A stretch of 64,000 nucleotides of DNA, taken from assembly GCA_905250115.1 (NCBI GenBank), contig CAJNOI010000158.1:71647-135646 (forward strand), given 5' to 3'. Below, one piece after another: positions 59,701-64,000 of the stretch. A program made the translations under genes and the position numbers. How positions within the stretch are numbered: the stretch's first letter is position 1; each line of letters starts with the position of its first letter. The notes below the pieces were generated by a model. The model was not told the origin of the DNA, ran no database searches, and saw only the letters and a program-made list of their open reading frames with translations. Origin of the DNA: Adineta steineri. Taxonomy: Eukaryota; Rotifera; Eurotatoria; Adinetida; Adinetidae.

Positions 59701-62506
59701 TTTGATAAATTAACAGTTAATGGATAAATATAAAGAAGATTACGATAGAATGTATGTGGTAAATTGATTTCACGTGGTGGAAATTCAAGTAATTCTTTTA
59801 TTGGACGTTTTGTATCATCAGTATATGGTTTTAAACGATTTAATTGTGGATCAAGACAACAATCAACTGTATCACCTGGATGAATTTGATTGAATTCAAA
59901 ACGAATATAAGCTAAAAATAAAATATAACATTGTTTTTCTTTAGTATTGAAATTTTTAGTTTGAAATTTACCTGGAATTGTTTTAGGTTTTTTTGCTAAT
60001 GTTGGTGGTTTACGAAAATCGGTTAGAAATTTAAAAATATCTTCATCACTTAATCGTTCACTTTCCTGAGACAAAAAATATTTTGTTCTAAAGTAAAATA
60101 AAGATTTTTGTTTTTTCTTACTTGTTTATAAACTCCTTTAAGTGTATGAACAATTGTTCGATCAAAATTTGCTAAAACATGAAAAAATTCATCAGATACT
60201 GTTGAAAGATTTGTATTTGTTGTTGTTAAAGTTGATGTTGGTGATGAACTTGAAATTTGTCGTTCATCTGTTCGTTTAGAATTATTCCGTGTCAAACTTT
60301 CTTCACGTGAACGTCGAAAACTTTCATATGCATTTCGAAGACCACCTGTTCCAATACTTTTACGTTCTGAAATTTAGAGAGATTATTTTTACTTATAAAG
60401 ATAATCATAGTTTCGTTTTTTACCAAGACTAGATGCTTTCGAAACTGAATTAATTAATTCCGTATTAGCTGGTAATGTATTTGAATGACTTGATGAAAGT
60501 GTTTCTTGTTCAACTTCTTTGAGAATATCACGTAGACTAATTGCTGTCCAAGCAAATGGCATACGAAAACGACCAAGGCGTTGACAAAATTGTATCGCTT
60601 GTTCATGATATCGTTGTTGATTCTAATTAAAAAATCGAACAAAATTATCATTCTATTATTTGTATATCTTCTTATCTATCGAATAAATACATTCTAAAAA
60701 TGCGCGCGTGAGTGTACCGAAAAAAAACAGATGTTTTTGAATGAAGAATATGTTTTGAATACGTGCTCTTCATTTATACAAAAAAACGGATCATTTTTCC
60801 CCAGTCACGTTTATGATTGAAGAGAAAAAAAACAATTACTTTGAGATCTTGTTTAATATATGGTTCAGCACAATCCGATGAATCACCTTGTTGTAAAATT
60901 TTTTCAATCTAAAATTAAAGATCATATACAAAAAAGGCATGATTTTTGTTTTGTTTCTTACTCGAATGATAAGATAAATATCAGGTGATGGAAATGATAT
61001 AGGAAAAATCGCCGACAGACTTAATGTTGAACCATCAACTGCTGGTCGAATATGAATCATTTGTTTTAATGCATCAGAATTTAAATCAAAATGAAAATTT
61101 TCCGAAATCTTAATCAATAAAAAATAAAATTCTAGAGAAAAATTTCAATTAAAAAACAATACCTTTTTTCGTTCTTTAAAATCATATAATGCTAATGTGA
61201 CAAACATTGGTTCAATTTCTGGTTCAAATCTAAATAAATTAATAGAAAGTTTAATTCTAAATCCTTCTTGTGTTTTTCTTTACTTGAAATCTAAACATTT
61301 AACTTGAAGTTTAAATGTTGTATATGGTTGAAGAGGTTCAGATGGTAAACGATATTCAATACAATCAGTCTACAAATTAAAATTTTATTCGATTTTTTTT
61401 CTTTCTTTGTAACTTACATCTGCTTGAGGTGGATAAGAACTAAATAATTTTGAATAACGACTTTTTCCTCGTAATAATTCATTTTCTTTATCAACACTTT
61501 CAATTGGAATTCGTTCAACTAAAGCAAAATCAGAATTAATATAAAACAATAAAATGTAAACTTACTTAAATGAGGCATTATTGTGTCTGGTTCAGTTTTA
61601 TCTAAATCATCTTTTGCTAAAGCCCAACTACTTTTTGTTGGAATAATTGTTGAATCACTAATCGCTGATTTTCTTGGGCTATCCTAAATAAAAAACATTT
61701 TTTTTTGTTAAATTATTTCGAATGAAAAAGAAATATTTTTCTATACTCTTTCTTGATCAATTAAAGTTTGTCGATTATCATCAATAATATCAATTTCATA
61801 ATCTTGTTTTGATGTTTGTCTTAATGCCTGCATTTGTTCATGACGAACATTTAATAATGTTATTGCACTTCCAAATTGATTATAACTTTAAAGAAGAAAA
61901 AATTAATATTTTATTTTTAATTAAATAAATTATTTTTTTACTTTCGTTTAAGAAAAAAATGTTCACCATTAAAACTTTGTAAACAATCACGTATATGTGG
62001 ATCATTTAAAGCTCTAGAAAATAAAAATGTTTCTTATAATTTAATTTTTTTGTCTTTAAATATTCGAACTCTTTTTCCGGCATTGTTGGAATAATAGTAC
62101 GATATTGTCGATCAATACGTATAAAATCAATATCATCAGTTGGATATTCAAGTAAATGACGTAATGGATCATTTTCAATTTTTTGTCGATGTTCATCGAT
62201 ATATTCTTCATAATCAATTGGATCAATTATATCAATGACATTTGTTGCCATTTTATTTGAAAAATTCTTTAATTAAATAAATATATGTATGAAATAAAAA
62301 CTTAAAAAAAGAATTTACAAAATCTGTTTGTGTTGTTTCTATTTCTTCTTTATTTTCAATTAATGGAAGAGAAGAAGAAGAATTTTTCGGTTCATTAGAC
62401 AAAAGAGATATTACTTCTTGAAGATGTTCTCTAGAGAATCAAAAAAGAAATGAAATACAAAGAATACTTTTAAATTAACAAACCGAAGACGAAGTGTACC
62501 AGCCAT
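44770..62506 (-). CDS. DOCK7: DOCK6/7/8-type (DOCK-C, zizimin-related) Rho-family guanine nucleotide exchange factor, 42 exons
   Basis: Forty-two exons from the Met at 62506 to the stop at 44770 join to 6546 nt, or 2181 residues, close to the family's usual 2050-2150. The protein activates Rac/Cdc42 at membranes. The N-terminus has [14 protein letters not shown] then [15 protein letters not shown], the DOCK-C pattern. [20 protein letters not shown] (near 440) follows. DHR-1, the C2-like lipid-binding domain (exon 59911-59403 and next), has [36 protein letters not shown] and [20 protein letters not shown]-2, the catalytic domain (about 1690-2120), has [61 protein letters not shown] and [22 protein letters not shown]. 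All exon phases agree. Most introns are 47-75 bp; one (45916-51652) is 5.7 kb. The donor at 62069 reads GTTCGA, atypical but required by phase. The 5' end lies 193 bp from the next gene's stop. Confidence 0.95.
47815..47841. repeat. GTC trinucleotide microsatellite
   Basis: About nine copies of a GTC-type triplet inside the giant DOCK intron. The minus-strand open frame across it ends in an Arg run and is a repeat translation, not a gene. Confidence 0.85.
50073..51407 (+). CDS. Single-pass membrane protein nested in a DOCK intron, two exons
   Basis: Exons 50073-50403 and 51199-51407 join across a 795-bp intron (GTAAGT...TTTTAG) to 540 nt, or 179 residues. The junction reads KRWWGWSWQKA. The open frame extends upstream to 49974, but the Met at 50073 begins a normal acidic soluble segment and is preferred. 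Residues 1-105 are acidic and tyrosine-containing ([26 protein letters not shown]). Residues about 117-140 are a hydrophobic helix ([24 protein letters not shown]) followed by a basic stop (KKLKNKKR) and a Thr/Pro-rich tail ending KYQPVPNIV. There is no signal peptide; the positive residues after the helix suggest that the tail is cytoplasmic, though topology is not certain. I do not recognise a family. Transcription is opposite to DOCK. Confidence 0.75.
53654..54072 (-). other. 419-bp DOCK intron
   Basis: Longer than usual but AT-rich and without recognisable content. Other long DOCK introns are 52526-53267 (742 bp), 54576-55138 (563 bp), 58760-59251 (492 bp) and 44873-45141 (269 bp). None shows an open frame of interest. 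Confidence 0.6.
56155..56633 (-). other. DOCK intron carrying an insertion
   Basis: A 479-bp intron, much longer than its neighbours, because of foreign-looking, more GC-rich sequence at about 56220-56605. The right part is the hAT-like MITE (56431-56596). The left part (56220-56430), including TTGTAGGCCACGATTTGTCG, has the look of an older element fragment but could not be assigned. Confidence 0.7.
56431..56596. mobile_element. hAT-like MITE in a DOCK intron
   Basis: A 166-bp element. The left end reads AAGCGGCGGATCTAAGG and the complement of the right end reads AGTGGCGGATTTAGGGGG, so the terminal inverted repeats share GGCGGAT-T-AGG, typical of hAT elements. Flanking AACTTGACC (56422-56430) and AACATGACC (56597-56605) look like an 8-9 bp target duplication with one mismatch. 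No coding capacity, so a hAT transposase supplied elsewhere would have moved it. Confidence 0.72.
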
Positions 62507-62699
62507 TGCATTCCGTTAGATTAAAAGAAATATAAAATAGATATGATCACTATCTGATTAGACATGAATGAACGAGTAATAAAAATCGGATATGCGCGCG
62601 CCATCTAACGTTAGAATTCTAATATATATCTGATTGTATATTAAAAATATCAAAACAATTGTTTTTATTTATAAAATTACAAGAAGAAAAATAAGAATT
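62507..62699. promoter_or_regulatory. Compact tandem spacer: DOCK promoter region
   Basis: 193 bp separates the DOCK start codon from the stop codon of the next minus-strand gene, so the DOCK promoter and that gene's 3' end share it. A GCGCGCGCC run lies near 62595-62603. No specific element was identified. Confidence 0.4.
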
Positions 62700-64000
62700 T
62701 TAAAGCCATAAACGAAATGTATCTGCACTGTAATCCGTGAGAAATGAATCATTGTCATGTAAGTTTGAGTTTTCAATAATCCATTCACGAATACCTTGAG
62801 TTAAGATCTTCGAATCGATTTTAATATTTGCAACACCAAATGATATAAGACAATTCCATTTTGATAAATGATTTAAAACAGTTAGAATTATTGATTCAGT
62901 TGAATTCTTACTATCTTTTGAATGAAAATATAAATGTTTTAAAGATGGACATACAGATGCAAGACGAGTTATAAATATAGGGATTGCTTCGGAATTTATT
63001 TCCGAAGTTATACCTATGAGTAGATCAGTAACACGACGTCCTAATAAATTACAGACAATATCACTGGCAAATAATGAATCGAGTAGTTCGTAAGCAATTG
63101 CCATATGATATAAATTAGGTGCTGCTTCAAGTAATCTCTTAAAATCATCTGTATTGATTGATAAGGTCTGAAATGCCACGAAAAATGTCAAGTAGGGTAA
63201 TTTTCTCAATTGAATCTCTTGGAAAGACTCTACAAAAGAAGAATATCAATATAATCTAATCTATATATATTTGTATAGGATTTTACCTGGAATAATTTCT
63301 GGATAGATTTGTAAAATAAGACGTTGCATTCTATGACATTTATTAATAATTGAAAATGTTTCAGCTATTCGTGTTGATACTTCATAAAGTGTTAAACATT
63401 TAACTTCATATCCAAAATTATCACTAAAATTTTTATTTTTTGCTAATGAATATCTTAGAGTTAAATATGGGTAATTAAATGGTAATGAATATAAAATAAT
63501 ACTTTCATTATCATCACTATTTATACAAATAAAATCTTGTTGAAATTCTTTCCAACTAGAAATAACGTCTGTAGTATCAACGAGAGATATATCTTGAAAT
63601 TGAAGAAAATAAGTAAATTTTTTTAAGGATAACAACGATGATAAATGAGAATACATTTGTTCACCATCAATTAAACGAGTATCATAATGAGTATTAATCT
63701 GTATAATAAGTTCTTCAATATTAGGAATACGTCGAAATATTGTTACAAGGTCAGCTAATTTCCATGATTGAATAAATGATCGTAAACGAAAATATTTTAA
63801 AGTAACAATTGGAATATATTTTATATCTTCATCAATTTCTAAATCTTCTCCATTAATAGCTACATCAATAGATTTCAATTGAGGTAAATCTGTAAGTAAT
63901 CGATGTAAATCACTGAGACAATCTAATTCGATTACTAAATTTTCAATATGTAAATAATTTACATCAGTATTATTTTTATAGGAAAACGATAATGAATCAT
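62700..64000 (-). CDS. Leucine-rich bdelloid family protein, 5' part outside the window
   Basis: Two exons are visible: the open frame from the right edge to 63287, and 63229-62700, joined across a 57-bp intron (phase 1; junction EIIPGESFQEIQ becomes PEIIPESFQEIQL after splicing). The reading frame is open to position 64000, so the Met at 63878 is internal. Repeated leucine-rich segments occur at about 25-residue spacing: LHIENLVIELDCLSDLHRLL, IPNIEELIIQI, SLLSLKKFTYFLQ, CLTLYEVSTRIAETFSIINK, CHRMQRLILQIYPE, APNLYHMAIAYELL and CPSLKHLYFHS. This pattern is characteristic of the large leucine-rich/F-box-like families seen in bdelloid genomes. No F-box is visible because the N-terminus is missing, so substrate-adaptor function is not shown. 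The protein ends SADTFRLWL. Confidence 0.72.

Noticed and set aside
1-64000. tRNA, rRNA, CRISPR arrays, bacterial operons
   Set aside because: No tRNA box pairs, rRNA signatures or spaced direct repeats were recognised, and gene structure is spliceosomal.

Overview
The window is eukaryotic and almost certainly from a bdelloid rotifer. It is very AT-rich, its spliceosomal introns are mostly 47-75 bp (GT...AG), and it mixes conserved animal genes with lineage-specific or probably horizontally acquired ones: a plant-type DYW PPR protein, a bacterial LanM-type dehydratase, a pentapeptide/NHL protein and a set of FMRFamide-receptor-like 7TM proteins. The species assignment is inference. All exon models were built by hand from splice sites, reading frame and family resemblance. 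In every complete model the exon lengths sum to a multiple of three.

Left half (1 to about 32 kb), sparse and accessory in character: 7TM receptor (+, 2843-3892); ten-exon DYW-type PPR protein (+, 5057-7751); intronless lanthipeptide-synthetase dehydratase domain lacking the cyclase (-, 9088-10821); divergently, a four-exon pentapeptide-repeat/NHL membrane protein (+, 11273-14828); two adjacent foldback elements (15039-15478 and 15531-16255); two-exon 7TM receptor (-, 17680-18728); intronless 1555-residue LDLa/EGF-7TM receptor (-, 20171-24838); two-exon defensin-like secreted peptide (-, 26437-26747), absent from simple ORF calling because each exon is short; another intronless 7TM receptor (+, 30564-31532). 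Several 3' flanks of the 7TM genes hold a short hairpin with a GTGTGGG-like arm. Assembly gaps lie at 11075-11084 and 27004-27103.

Right half (32-64 kb), conserved animal genes, all on the minus strand except one: a PRC1/Ase1/MAP65 microtubule bundler (32215-34908); an AUTS2-family nuclear protein in nine exons (36835-39719) with a long, less AT-rich, microsatellite-filled upstream region; a complete 42-exon DOCK6/7/8-type guanine nucleotide exchange factor of 2181 residues (44770-62506); and the 3' part of a leucine-rich bdelloid family gene that runs off the right edge. One DOCK intron is about 5.7 kb, against a norm near 55 bp, and holds a complete two-exon plus-strand gene for a single-pass membrane protein (50073-51407). 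Another DOCK intron holds a hAT-like MITE.

There is no operon logic. PRC1 and DOCK act on microtubules and Rho-family GTPases and AUTS2 in the nucleus; the left-half genes look like environmental sensing, defence and acquired enzymes. The most unusual item is the free-standing, catalytically intact-looking LanM dehydratase in an animal genome.
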